Assembly (NCBI RefSeq): GCF_963678635.1
Contig: NC_087064.1
Location: 39,467,464-39,531,463, forward strand
Direction: 5' to 3'
Origin: Symsagittifera roscoffensis
Lineage: Eukaryota > Xenacoelomorpha > Acoela > Convolutidae
Length of the DNA stretch: 64,000 nucleotides
In this document: one piece after another, positions 25,591 to 38,159 of the stretch
Layout: each line of letters begins with the position of its first letter
How positions within the stretch are numbered: position 1 is the first letter of the stretch
Translations under genes and position numbers: made by a program
Notes under the pieces: model-generated
Told to the model about the DNA's origin: nothing
Databases searched by the model: none
The model's input: the letters and a program-made list of their open reading frames with translations, nothing else

Positions 25591-26648
25591 TTTTTATATC
25601 ACCCAACGGAACAAGTTCTCCGAGAACTAACTCAATTAAATTATGTTACTGGAATATGTTGTTGAATCACCACCGGTTACAAATAATACAAACCCTCTGA
25701 AACACTCGAAAACACTAGAACAAAAAGTGAGAAAATTACGCAAAACACAAAAACTCAACAACTTAAACCTATTTCAGCAGAAAGAAAAAAATCATAAATT
25801 ACGAGAAAATTTATTTAAAAAATCGATGTTTTGAATTCTGAAATCATTGGATCAATCATTGAATCAAAACAATAAAAAATCCTACTTACCGACCATAAAC
25901 CAATAAAATAATACAAAAATTAAGCTCGAATCCGACCATAAACCGACCATAAACCAAAAAATTAATACAAAATTTAAACTCGAATTAAAATAAAATAGGT
26001 TTCAATTAAACTAATTCCCAATCTCCCCATCAGAAAAAAACCTCACCATATCAGATACTTCAAGTAGGAATACACCATGAGAACTGCTAACAAGAAAAAC
26101 TACAGTTGAAGTTGCACAGGGAATAAAACAGGTAAAACCCATTTAAAACTATCCCACAATCTTCATGGATAAAAGTAGTTTTTAACAGTTCTATGTGTTA
26201 TTTCTTGTTTATTTTTTTTCCTATCAGAAATTTTAAATATGCCATCAGTTGGTCTTTTGACTAGTAGGGTCCTTCTTGTCGTGGTTGTTTTTTCTTAGAT
26301 ACTCCTTTATGAATTGAATAAATTGTTAGTCGAATAAACGTGCCAACTTTTAAGTCTGAAACTGGGGTGAGACTTGATTTATTCGCGATTGACTAATTTT
26401 TCTTTGTAATAATTTCTTTGGTATATTTCGCAATGTTTTTGTCTCTATTCAAAATTCATTCACCACTGTACCGGAAGTTAGTTTAAAATTTGTGGATGTT
26501 GAAATTGATCGTTATCTTGATTAAGTTGTGGTAAATTGTAACATACTGAATCTTTTGATGATTTGCAGTCTCCATGCTTTCGAAGCATTAGCTGTAAGCA
26601 TTATTGATTTGAGTAGTTGTTGGTTTAGGTGAAAAACTGAAAAAAAGA
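25428..26648 (+). repeat. 1.2-kb chimeric Gypsy unit, tandem copy 1
   Basis: The unit begins GGAATATTGTCAATGAAGTC. Its order is a short minus-strand pre-integrase piece, the inverted junction, the plus-strand integrase tail (ELTQL-like, then a Lys-rich tail), plus-strand RNase H (LLTDHKPI region), the LLTRKTTVE linker, and a second inverted junction into minus-strand integrase C-terminus. It ends after the minus-strand TANAS-like position and passes directly into the next unit. The integrase core is deleted. Confidence 0.8.
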
Positions 26649-27846
26649 GGAATATTGTCAATGAAGTCGTTTAAATCAAGTTTTTATGAGTAATTTTTTT
26701 TATAAAACTAATAGTACTGCGACGTTTTCTGTATTGATTAAATCGTGTTTTTCGATTAGTGGTAATGTATTGTTTCTTTGTGATAAATGCTTAAGGTGTT
26801 TGGTTCTTGTGTTTTTTTATATCACCCAACGGAACAAGTTCTCCGAGAACTAACTCAATTAAATTATGTTACTGGAATATGTTGTTGAATCACCACCGGT
26901 TACAAATAATACAAACCCTCTGAAATACTCGAAAACACTAGAACAAAAAGTGAGCAAATTACGCAAAACTCAACAACTTAAACCTATTTCAGCAGAAAGA
27001 AAAAAATCATAGTATATGAAAAATTTTAATTAAAAAATCGATGTTTTGAATTCTGAAATCATTGGATCAATCATTGGATCAAAACAAAAAAAGTCCTACT
27101 TACCGACCATAAACCAATAAAAGTTCTTTCCATACAAAAGTTAAATTCGAATCTTAGAGTATGTAGATTTCAGTTAATCTTTAAAATAAAATAGGTTTCA
27201 ATTCAACTAATTCCCAATCTCCCCATCAGAAAAAATTTCACCCTATCAGATACTTCAAGTAGGAATACACCATGAGAACTGCTAACAAGAAAAAGTACAG
27301 TTGAAGTTGCACTGGCAATAAAACAGGTAAAACCCATTTAAAACTATCCATAATATTCATGGATAAAAGTAGTTTTTAACGGATCTATGTTGTGTTATTT
27401 CTTGTTTGTTTTTTTTTCTATCAGAAATTTTGAATGTGCCATCATTTGGTCTTTTGACTAGTAGGGTCCTTCTTGTCGTGGTTGTATTTTCTTAGATACT
27501 CCTTTTTGAATTGAATAAATTGTTAGTCGAATAAGTGTGCCAACTTTTAAGTCTGAAAGTGGGGTGAGACTTGATTTATTCGCGATTGACTAATTTTTCT
27601 TTGTAATAATTTCTTTGGTATATTTCGTTATGTTTTTGTCTCTATTCAAAATTCGTTCACCATTGTACCGGAAGTTAGTTTAAAGTTTGTGGATGATGAA
27701 ATTGATCGTCATCTTGATTAAGTTGTGGTAAATTGTAACATACTGAATCTTTTGATGATTTGCAGTCTCCATGCTTTCGAAGCATTAGCTGTAAGCATTA
27801 TTGATTTGAGAAGTTGTTGGTTTAGGTGAAAAACTGAAAAAAAAGA
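26649..27846 (+). repeat. 1.2-kb chimeric Gypsy unit, tandem copy 2
   Basis: Same internal order as copy 1, 1198 bp. The deletion joining the plus-strand tail to RNase H at GAAATCATTGGATC is identical. Confidence 0.85.
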
Positions 27847-29042
27847 GGAATATTGTCAATGAAGTCGCTTAAATCAAGTTTTTATGAATAATTTTTTAAA
27901 TAAAACTAATAGTACTGCGACGTTTTTTGTATTGATTAAATCGTGTTTTTCGATTAGTGGTAATGTATTGTTTCTATGTGAGAAATGCTTAAGGTGTTTG
28001 GTTCTTGTGTTTTTTTATATCACCCAACGGAACAAGTTCTCAGAGAACTAACTCAATTAAATTATGTTACTGGAATATGTTGTTGAGTCACCACCGGTTA
28101 CAAATAATACAAACCCTCTGAAACACTCGAAAACACTAGAACAAAAAGTGAGCAAATTACGCAAAACTCAACAACTTAAACCTATTTCAGCAGAAAGAAA
28201 AAAATCATAAATTACGAAAAAATTTAATTAAAAAAACGATGTTTTGAATTCTGAAATCATTGGATCAATCATTGGATCAAAACAATAAAAAACCCTACTT
28301 ACCGACCATAAAGCAATAAAAGCTCTTTCCATACAAAAATTAAACTCGAATCTTAGAGTATGTAGATTTCAGTTAATCTTTAAAATAAAATAGGTTTCAA
28401 TTAAACTAATTCCAAATCTCCCCATCAGAAAAAACCTCACCCTATCAGATACTTCAAGTACGAATACACCATGAGAACTGCTAACAAGAAAAACTACAAT
28501 TGAAGTTGCACAGGGAATAAAACAGGTAAAACCCATTTAAAACTATCCATAATATTCACGGATAAAAGTAGTTTTTAACAGTTTTATGTTGTGTTGTTTC
28601 TTGTTTGTTTTTTTTCCTATCAGAAATTTTGAATGTGCCATCAGTTGGTCTTTTGACTAGTAGGGTCCTTCTTGTCGTGGTTGTATTTTCTTAGATACTC
28701 TTTTTGAAACGAATAAATTGTTAGTCGAATAAGTGTGTCAACTTTTAAGTCTGAAACTGGGATGAGACTTGATTTATTCGCGATTGACTAATTTTTCTTT
28801 GTAATAATTACTTTGGTATATTTCGTTATGTTTTTGTCTCTATTCAAAATTCATTCATCATTGTACCGGAAGTTAGTTTAAAGTTTGTGGATGATGAAAT
28901 TGATCGTCATCTTGATTAAGTTGTGGTAAATTGTAATAAACTGAATCTTTTGATGATTTGCTGTCTCCATGCTTTGGAAGCATTAGCTGTAAGCATTATT
29001 GATTTGAGTAGTTGTTGGTTTAGGTGATAAACTGAAAAAAGA
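27847..29042 (+). repeat. 1.2-kb chimeric Gypsy unit, tandem copy 3
   Basis: Same order, 1196 bp, with scattered substitutions relative to copies 1 and 2. Confidence 0.85.
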
Positions 29043-30380
29043 GGAACATTGTCAATGAAGTCGTTTAACTCAAATTTTTATGAGTAATTTTTTTTGAAAA
29101 CTAATAGTACTGCGACGTTTTTTGTTTTGATTAAATCGTGTTTTTCGATTAGTGGTAATATATTGTTTCTATGTGATAAATGCTTAAGGTGTTTCGTTTT
29201 TGTGATGTTTTATATCACCCAACGGAACAAGTTCTCCGAGAACTAACTCAATTAAATTTTGTTACTGGAATTTGTTGTTGAATCACCACCGGTTACAAAT
29301 AATACAAACCCTCTGAAACCTTCGAAAACGCTAGAACGAAAAGTGAGCAACTTACGCAAAACACAAAAACTCAACAACTTAAACCTATTTCAGCAGAAAG
29401 AAAAAATCATAAATTACGAAAAAATTTATAGTTTTTGACTTAACGAAAAATCATCACAACATCGATGTTTTGAATTCTGAAATTAAGCTAGAAGTGCTAT
29501 CAAACCCTAATTTAAAAATCCATAACTCAAAAAAAAATTCTTGTAAAAAAACGAAAATACAACAAATCTATTGTCAACAACTTGGTAAACTAACATACAA
29601 AAACCTCATTTGGCTGAATTGAAAGATTGTAACTAAACTTAAACTATCTACATAAACACCAGAACAATAAAAAACATGAAACATGTTTGGTTTTCAATAT
29701 TCACAAATAAATTGAGATGAAATTCAACAATTACCGAGAAGCAACACCTTTATAAAGCCAGTTATCATTATTTCAAAGAGAGAGCCAAAAAAAGTACTAA
29801 AGGCAACATACTTAAAATCATATATAGATGAAACAAATAGAATTGACCGATAGAACCATTCCAAAAGCTCTTCACAAAGATCAAAGAAAAAAACTACACT
29901 AAAGCTGATATAAGTAGTCCATATAATTCAATGCCATTAGGAAGAACCTGATCTCCGAAAATCTTAGGCGATTCACTCGAGCAGAATTAGAAATTAGGAC
30001 TCTTCAGACTAATGAGAGAATCTTGAATTATCATATATAAACTAACAGAAAATAAATTCAATCATTGGATCAAAACAATCAAAAGTCCTACTTACCGACC
30101 ATAAACCAATAAAAATTCTTTTCATACAAAAATTAAACTCGAATCTTAGAGTATGTAGATTTCAGTTAATCTTTAAAATAAAATAGGTTTCAATTAAACT
30201 AATTCCCAATCTCCTCATCAGAAAAAACCTCACCCTCTCAGATACTTCAAGTAGGAATACACCATGAGACCTGCTAACAAGAAAAACTACTGTTGAAGTT
30301 GCACAGGGAATAAACAGGTAAAACCCATTTAAAACAATCCCATAATCTTCATGGATAAAAGTAGTTTTTAACAGTTCTAT
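29043..30380 (+). repeat. Fourth, longer chimeric Gypsy unit
   Basis: Starts like the three tandem units but keeps part of the RT segment (29445-29940, matching 18540-19208). It then jumps from ATGCCATTAG to GAAGAACC, skipping about 830 bp present at 19208-20048. RNase H and linker follow (30070-30330), then the full minus-strand integrase at 30380-31753. It therefore resembles the parent from which the shorter units were derived. Confidence 0.75.
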
Positions 30381-31753
30381 GTTGTGTTATTTCTTGTTTA
30401 TTAATTTTTAAATGTGCCATCAGTAGGTTTTTGACTAGTAGGGTCCTTCTTGTCGTGGTTGTATTTTCTTAGATACTCCTTTTTGAGTTGAATAAATTGT
30501 TAGTCGAATAAGTGTACCAACTTTTAAGTCCAAAACTGGGGTGAGACTTGATTTATTCGCGATTGATTAATTTTTCTTTGTAATAATTTCTTTGGTATAT
30601 TTTGTTATGTTTTTGTCTCTATTCAAAGTTCATTCACTATTGTACCGGAAGTTAGTTTAAAGTTTGTGGATGATGAAATTGATCGTCATCTTGATTAAGT
30701 TGTGGTAAATTGTTACATACAGAATCTTTTGATGATTTGCAGTCTCCATGTTTTCGAAGCATTAGCTGTAAGCATTATTGATTTGAGTAGTTGTTTTTTT
30801 AGGTGATAAACTAAAAAAAGAGTAATTTGCAATTTATAGGCTTGTTAGAGTAATTTTACGTTCGATGAGCGCTCAGTGTAATTTTTTATCGTTTCACTTG
30901 ATCATACATCGTAAACTTTTGTGCGGTTAGCGATTTTTGACTTCAACTAGTCCCTTTGTTCATGGAGCATAAATTGCATAAGGTTATGATTTAATTGTTT
31001 ATAAACTCATTGACATTGTCTGTAACATAGATTTCCGTTAATCTAAATTTCGAAGTCTCGTAAAGTGTTGAGTATGCGTAGTAAGCATTACGATGTGGTA
31101 CTGGGTGATATGCTATAAATTGTGGTAATTCGTCTCAAATTTCCCTGATTCAAGATTTTTCTTGTGAGGATAGTTATTTTGGTTTTTTCATATCAAATCA
31201 TATTCGGTGGTTAAAACTTTGACTTTATTTTTTAAATTTTTGTTTTTCTGCTATTTGTCTCTGGTGTGGGAACAATTTGTTTATTTGACATGTGAGATAA
31301 CTGTTGCAGAGTACTTTGATCCCAGCTGCTGCTTTTGTAAGTTGTTATTTTGTTTTGATTTATCACATTTTTTCTGAAACAGTGTGTGCTTTTGTGTTTG
31401 ATGAGTGTCTATTATGAAAACCCATAAAAATTAAAGTTCAGGGTGAACAGGGTACCCTGTTATCTGTTTAAAGATATTTTGAAATGTCTGTGTTTTGACT
31501 CCTAGATTTGTTATTAAATTTTTAAAAATATCGTTGCAGGGTTCTATTTTATAAAATAGTGATATCTACTGTAGAAGGTTTTTATTTATATTAGTGCCAC
31601 TATTACTTTTGGCGTATAACAGGTTCTAGTATTTCTTATTTTGAAGGCAAGTAAGTTTTTAACGTAAGTTTATCTTTTAAAATTTTCTTGCATGTCTGCA
31701 TGTAATTAAGGAATTTTGTCAATGGGGTCAGTCGAAGCAAAATTTTTTTTTTG
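30380..31753 (-). pseudogene. Ty3/Gypsy integrase relic, copy 4
   Basis: Duplicate of 20461-21903 with the same landmarks: the zinc region near 31280-31320, core around 31000-31150, and C-terminus near 30420-30600. Its upstream side ends at the Polinton target duplication. The missing N-terminal part continues on the far side of the Polinton at 38599, so this is the 3' half of the interrupted Gypsy element. Confidence 0.75.
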
Positions 31754-31759
31754 TGTAAT

Positions 31760-32335
31760 AGTAGTAGATGTTGAGGCTGATCTGGCGGGGGGGGGGGGGG
31801 GGGGCATGGCGGATCCCATGTACTAAGATACGTTATGGATTTCCGGTCCGCCAAGCAATGTATTAAGATAGGGAATAGAGTCTACTATGTATTAAGATAA
31901 GGAATACCAATGGTATAATTTCAGTGTGATGGTAAGAGAAAGAAAAATGGTGTTTTACTGGCTTTTATGTGGAAATGTCTAGTTTTTTTCCGCAAAAATT
32001 TCGGCGCCCGTTATCTAATTATTAAATATCAAAAGTTAATTATGGGTAGGTTGCGGAATGAAGGTTATGTATTTAGTTTTTTGGCACATGGTAAGTCAAT
32101 GGAACTTGGAATTTTTATCACAAAAAATGAAATTTTTTCAAAAAAATTTCAAAAAACGATAAGGTTTGTTGTAATTCAATCTAATAACAATTTTTAAGAT
32201 ACCCTTATTTTCTCTCTATCTGAATCAATTCTGAAACCTACTGAATCTTCGAAAAAAAGTCAAATTTTTGAAAGAAAAAAAATTTAATTACAAAGAAATC
32301 ATATAAATCACTGCATCGTATTTGAAATTTACCGC
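31760..32335 (+). repeat. Polinton left terminal inverted repeat
   Basis: Pairs with 38160-38592 through landmarks such as GGCTGATC, CATGGCGGA, TTCCGGTCCGCCA, TATTAAGATAGGGAATA and, far inside, AAACCTACTGAA and GTCAAATTTTTGA. The G-run at 31787-31804 is only 5 bp long on the right. Confidence 0.85.
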
Positions 32336-32429
32336 AACTCTAAAATAAAACACCAAAAAATTACTGCATCGTACAAAAATTGGAAAAAAAAGCATCACTT
32401 AACATAAACTTATTATATTGCATCAGTTC

Positions 32430-35400
32430 TTATAAGTTCAATGGTTTTGTATGAACTCCATCATCTTGAACTTGTCTTTTTGGATAAAAATAACTTAGTC
32501 CTTTCTTTGTTTGCTCATATGTGGCCGCCATATGATTTATAGTATTACTGAATCCACTATTTGTAGATGTTTAGTTGATTGCTTAATCGAGCACTCTCCT
32601 GTACTTTACATGGGTCAATCTCCAGAATTTTCGAGAACTCGTTTATTTAATCATTTGCTGCTAAATTTGAATTTATCTGACTTGTTGTCATAGCAGCAAT
32701 AAGTTTTGCTACGTAAACACAGCATTTCTGTGCACCTAAATTCCTCTTTGAAAAATTTTGGCTCCCACTTATCAGGCTTTTTATGGATACTGCAACACGT
32801 TCGAGAGAATGAATTAATTTTCGCGTCTGCTTTGAAATGGTCTCTGCAGTCATTTTCCCTCATTTTATTCCATGTGTCTCTTTTTTCTGGTTGGATAGAG
32901 TCAAATAAATTGTTTTCAGAAAATGCCAAATAAAATGAAACTGTATCCATCTCCAACTCTTCAAATTTTTTTCACATCACAGAACTTGTCAAAGAAGTTA
33001 TAGTAAAGTTCCAACATTCTAACATTCTCAGCTTTGCATACTGAAGTATGAAAAAGCCAACAATCATGGTTTCTCGGTGCTCAAAACTTGATTTCAACAA
33101 CTCCACCTCATACAAGTCTTTTTTAACAGTAATTAACTTTTTGAACATTGGCTCATTGGTTGCTCTATGAAAGTTTTCATCCCTTAGATAATTTGTGATT
33201 GTATGTCTGGATCTATCCATGAACTGATATCCATACGAGGAATTACCTAAAAGCTTCATAGTTTCTAATACAACTCCTGACATTCTCTCCTCTTCTCGCA
33301 TCAACCTCCAATTGAACAAAATTATTGAAACGTTTGCGAGGAGAGTATTGAAAAAACGGTAAATTTTCTTGCACTGCAAGCCAAGTTCCAAATAAAAGTT
33401 GAACAGAGGAGTTATAACTGTTCCATGTTCTTGCTTGAAACTAGATATCAGCATTCTCTGAGGTCGTTTTAACATTTCATTTTCGATTGCATAGTTTTTC
33501 GTGTAGTCTTCAATATCATTTCTTTCAACTTCAGTGTTTTTGAAAATTGGTGGAAAGTTAGCAAATTTTCATTTTATATCATCTGAAACAACTAAATTGC
33601 TCTGAACACAGCCAAAAAGAGATCCATCTTTTATTTTTGCTAGAAGGGAGTATGTAAAGAGAAGCCTTTTTTAGAGAAAGTGGGTTCTGACGTGATTTTT
33701 GATCTTGTCATTGGTTTTAAAACTTTCCCACCAGTCGCACTCTCATATTTCTTCAACTTTGTATCCTTTCTCTTTAATATATTCTCGTCGCATATCATCC
33801 ATCTCTCTCTTCTTATGTCATCGTTCAACATCTCGATTAGTTAACGAGGGACGAGTTTTTTGAGAGAACAAAAGTGGTAATAACATCCCATTGCTTCGAA
33901 CCTTGTCTTACAGTGATGAAAATAACCGTCCACATTAAAACAGTCAATTTTTTTTTCTGTTTTCCAGATGTGAAAAATATCTCAATTTTGCATTCTTTTC
34001 TTGTTGCAGGATACAAAGACATCACCATAAACTCAAAGTTGCGAGATCTGTTATGTCTAGCTTTAATTTTCTGCATATCGGTGTCAAACTCCCATCTCGT
34101 GTACAGTCCTGTTGGCATATCTTGATACATTGAAAAAGTGCAAAGCTGGCTTGCATCAATTCCAACGATTGACTTAATTACATTTGATGAATGTTGCATC
34201 AACTACAGCTTTTCGATTGAAAACAATGGAAGGTCAACCAGTCATGTCTTTTCTAATTTTCCACACAAGTCTTTATCGCTTTCGCAAAATGCATACAACT
34301 TGTATCTTGTAGATTTGTGTAGCCATATGTTTGCTAGATTGGAAGAGTACATCGAAGTTTCAACATATCTATCCGCTTGTTATGATAAAACTGAATCGTT
34401 TTTTGCATTGCTTCCAGGGTTGGAACTACATCTTTGTTGTTGTACCACTTCAAAATGTCTTTGAACACCGTCATTCCTTTTTTATTCCAAGTCTCTTGTT
34501 AGTAATTATAATTATCTAATCGAGATGAAGGAACGTTCTTGATTTGAAGCTTTTTCAGTGCTTGTTGTTCGTCAAGACCACTATTTCTCAGCTTCTCATA
34601 ATCAATGAAGTCTTTGTCTAGAGGATTGTTGTTTCTAAGTTTATTGAAAAAGGCTTCATACGGCGGCAATTCGGGAAAAACAAGTTTGTCTGGGTTTTTA
34701 AACCACGTATAGAAAAATAATCCTTTCGTTTTGCTAGCTTTATAGGCTTTGAGAAAAGAGTCATGAGTAAATGTCCCATCCACAATTTTCAGTATGTCGA
34801 GAAATTGTATATCTCCAAACTGGAGGGAAATGAAGTCGTTTGCTTTCTTGATGACTGATATTTCTTGTTCTTTATCGCTTATTCTTGTTCTTTATCTTCG
34901 GAATCTTCAATGCGTTCGTCTTCGTAATCAAATTTTTTACTCGAATATTTCTTACCTCGTTCGTTTACTTGATCAAAGATCTTTTTCATTCTTTCATTGA
35001 CAGCTACTTCAATATCTTGAAATTTTGTTCTCATCTCCAGCTTACTTTTTTTCAGCCAACAGTTCGAGGTTGCCTACAAAATCGATTATCAACATCGATT
35101 AACAATCGAAAAATGCTAGATAATTGAAAAGTTTTTCATCTTCAGAAATTGGAAGATTCAGTCCTTCTAGCTTTTCAAGCAAGGTTTCTCGATGCTCATA
35201 CACGTTCTTTGGGTAAATATGTTTCACTCGATCCTTTCATCTCGGGAGATGCTGATTGAAGTGGTCTGACTTGTGGGAAAATGTTTCACAGCTAGGACAT
35301 CGAAAGCACTTGAAGAAACTATCTATGTCATTTGTATGAATGATATGATTGTTAAACCTCAGTAGTTTAACTGTTTTATCAAAATTTCCAATACATGGTC

Positions 35401-36510
35401 GAGCTAGTTCCCCTACACATTCTCCTTCCTGAATATCAAAATCGTATACAAAGACGTTTCTTTGCACAATTTCGTTGACAGCAGGTAAGTCTTCTCCATA
35501 ACTCCACAGAAAGTTTTAGGATCATAATCTGACTTTTATAAAAACTCTGTAAAGTATCTAGAAGTGTGAGAGTCGAGATCATTGAGTCCCTTCATGTACA
35601 TTGCCAGTGCGCGGAAAAGACACAAATGATCTTTGTATGGTTCCTTCTTTTGTTAGATAAAAGACAGTTAACAGAATGGTTTTCCATTAAAGGTTCGAAA
35701 AAAAACAGAGTCCGGGCATCCCATTGGAAGGTTTTTCAGCAAAGCAGCAAAAATTCTAACGTTAGTAATTAGATTGAATCTGCATTTTGTGTTTTGACGT
35801 TCTTGGGTACCTTGCTCCACAATGTCAAACTTTCCCACCTTTCCTTGAATTGTTATCAATTCTGCTTTAATACCCAGTAAATGGATTTTTCAAATAAAGT
35901 ATTGTTTTCATGGGCGTAGAAAAATTGATAATCACCAGTCTCAATATTTCGAACAACAAAACCCAGAGCAATGTTGGTTTTAGCGGCAGAATCGAGCTTG
36001 TTGAAGACTTCTTCAAGTTTTTTGTTGATTCTTTTAGTGTCTAACTTGGACAATTGGAAGTTGAATACCTTATGTCTCCCATTTTCCATCTCCGTTTCCA
36101 CCAGAAAGTATTGACAAGCACTTAGTTACTCCTTCAATTTTTCACATTCTTCCCCTTTTTCCTCGACAATCTTGTTCAAGTCGGCCACCTTATCAATAGG
36201 TTTCCGTTGCTCAGCTCCGTGTTCCTTTCTCCGATGTTGTTGGAGAGAGTAGTAACTTGGGAACTCTTATTCACAAGAAGAAAAAACCGCCGACTGCTTC
36301 GAATTTGGTTGAACATGCTTGTTGACAGTATGGTAGCTCATCTCCTCTTTGCTCTTTGTATAAAAATGACAGTTTGGACCCTTATAATTCTTTCGTTTTT
36401 CACATCTCTTTCGATGTCTCGCAGCATCAGCTCTCCTGTATTCCTGTCCACAGCCCTCAAATTTCAATTTCTCGTTTGGGTTAAGGGCAGGAATTATCTA
36501 AGAAACATTT
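32430..36510 (-). pseudogene. polB: Polinton protein-primed DNA polymerase B, broken
   Basis: About 4 kb of minus-strand frames read from zinc-finger-like N-terminal segments to a C-terminus stopping at 32430. In order: paired Cys/His segments (36267-36467: GCGQEY then CHFYTKSKEEMSYH); a region with ALGFVVRNIETGDYQFF (35856-36101); FKCFRCPSCETFSHKSDHF (35237-35467); palm motif A as GIDASQLCTFSM (33837-34202; usually a DxxxLYP pattern); motif B as KLLGNSSYG (32972-33475); and motif C as MDTVSFYLA, where the second Asp of DTDS is Val. Multiple stops and shifts separate these frames. It is divergently arranged with the capsid/protease side. The enzyme would replicate the element; this copy cannot. 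Confidence 0.82.
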
Positions 36511-36689
36511 AGAAACGCTCCAATTTATAAATTCAAGCGCCAATTGAACGAAAATACTTTTATTTTATTTTCGCGAAGTAACGAATTGTTAAGTTTGAAA
36601 TAAATTCAATTGACTGTTTCTGATTTGCAAAAAAAATAATGATTTAATTCAATAAAATGAGCGTATTTTTACTAACAACGACGTCATTG

Positions 36690-36925
36690 CGTACATAATT
36701 ATCCTTTTAAGATCATGACGTAATTTTATCAATAGACGTGACGTCACCGTCCGCGCAAGTTTCGTTTTATGATTATAACGTCAGTCTAAAAATGAAATTG
36801 TCGTCACCACCCACGCAATTTTCTTTTTATGGTAATGATGTCATTCCTTAAATAGAATTGTCGTCACGACCCACGCAACTTTCTTTTTATGGTAATGACG
36901 TCAACGCCTACGCAATTTTCCAAGT
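36690..36925. promoter_or_regulatory. Tandem ~60-bp repeats with CRE-like TGACGTCA sites
   Basis: About four degenerate 60-bp units share ACGCAATTTTC, TTTTTATGGTAATGA and TTGTCGTCAC. Each holds one or two ACGTCA/TGACGT-type sites (for example near 36704-36709, 36738-36746, 36777-36783, 36807, 36836, 36866 and 36897). The array fills the gap between the leftward polB start and the rightward ATG at 36926, so a bidirectional promoter is the natural reading. That role is inferred. Confidence 0.65.
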
Positions 36926-37465
36926 ATGGAGAAAATTCTAGAATTTTCCAGAGAACTTTTCAGCCAATCAAACTCTGCAGTTTCTAGACATATTTTCACA
37001 AATGCTCCAATAAGAAGGTTAGTTGTTGCAATGAATATAAATTCAGCTGTTGCAGGATCTTTTCATGAAAACTTTTTCAGCTATCAACAATTTCATTTAA
37101 GAGAGCTTAGAATTATTCGGCGTGGAAGAGCAATTGTTTCATTAGATACAACTTCTCCTTGTCGTTCTTCTGTACCAACAATGAAAGCAATGCAGTTCAA
37201 CGAATATTTCTCAGCTTCTCCATGGGAAGATTTTCAAAATCACTATACTCTTGTTTTTGACTGGACTTCACTACAGTATGCAGCTGAACAGTTGCGTTTT
37301 TCAAAACTTTGTGGAGAAAGCCTGAGATTGGAAAGGTTTTTCCAATTTCCCTTGGAGCAAGTAACGGAAACGATAAACTTGGGAGGAAGACTATCAAAGG
37401 TTCAAACTGACAATTTCGGAAAGGCGCTAAAAATATTTAGTTTTTTTGAGTTTTCAGGTTCTTAG
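36926..37465 (+). pseudogene. Capsid-like (F54H12.2-type) C-terminal fragment
   Basis: A 179-codon open frame with PIRRLVVAMN, GSFHENFFSYQQFHLREL, LVFDWTS and LRLERFFQFPLEQV. The order and spacing recall the C-terminal part of the double-jelly-roll-type capsid proteins carried by Polintons and related virus-like elements. Those are normally two to three times longer, and the N-terminal part is absent: the ATG follows directly after the repeat array. Either the gene is truncated or its 5' exons have been lost. The assignment is from motif pattern only. A spliced continuation into 37487 is possible because a TTTTTCTTCAG acceptor lies there. Confidence 0.5.
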
Positions 37466-37486
37466 AAAAAACTTTTGTTTTTCTTC

Positions 37487-38136
37487 AGAACTAAATCTCC
37501 AGAAAAAGTAGACAATGAATGCTGTTTAATTGAAAACTCGAGAAATTTCGTTAACCTAGACTGTAAAACAGTGTTCAATAACCTTTGTCCAGTTCATAAG
37601 AATTGTGTATGGGACTTTGTTGATTCAATAGCTAATGCGTGTTAGTCATTAATCTTAGTGGTTTTATTCTAAATCACACTATCAAAATATTTATTTCTTT
37701 GTTTTTAGGTGTAAATCAGCCAACAGCAGTAAAGATGGATAATGTTTCCTTTTTTGAATGTTTTGAAAGAATTCCTGAACTCGTTCAAGTACATGGGATC
37801 TTACTCCTCCGAATAAGTACCCCAACTAAAAAAATACTCTTTTGTAATCATCAGCTCAGCTCCAAGCAATGATAGAGGGAAACACTGGATCATGATAGCT
37901 CGACAGAATAAAACTTTCTTCTTTGCTGATTATTTGTGTCGCAAAAGAACAAGTTGTTCCGTTCTAACAAAAAATTATTGGCAAATGGTTCCCAGACAAC
38001 TACAAAAACTGATAATTTGTGTGGGTTTTACGCAATTTATTCAGCATATCTTCCTTTTAAATTCTACCAGAGAAACTTGAATAAAATTTATGATGTGCAT
38101 GTTTTGAGTTTCATAAGTAATTTTATGCAACTGTGA
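37487..38136 (+). pseudogene. Adenain-like cysteine protease, split and frameshifted
   Basis: Three plus-strand pieces: an exon-like frame after TTTTTCTTCAG at 37487 (contains CWDF-type VWDFVDSIANAC), a second after CTTTGTTTTTAG at 37710 (NVSFFECFERIPELV), and the catalytic region from 37870. The latter shows GKHWIMIAR with the catalytic His at 37883-37885 and NLCGFYAIYSA with the nucleophile Cys at 38020-38022. The His and Cys blocks are out of frame by one base, and an in-frame stop precedes the His block. Polinton proteases of this type mature capsid proteins. The family call rests on the His/Cys blocks. Confidence 0.6.
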
Positions 38137-38159
38137 GGTTTTTTTATTTGTAAAAGTAA

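Noticed and set aside
34138-34464. Plus-strand frames of 60-110 codons across 33.8-36.5 kb
   Set aside because: They are antisense to the recognisable polB frames and have no family resemblance.
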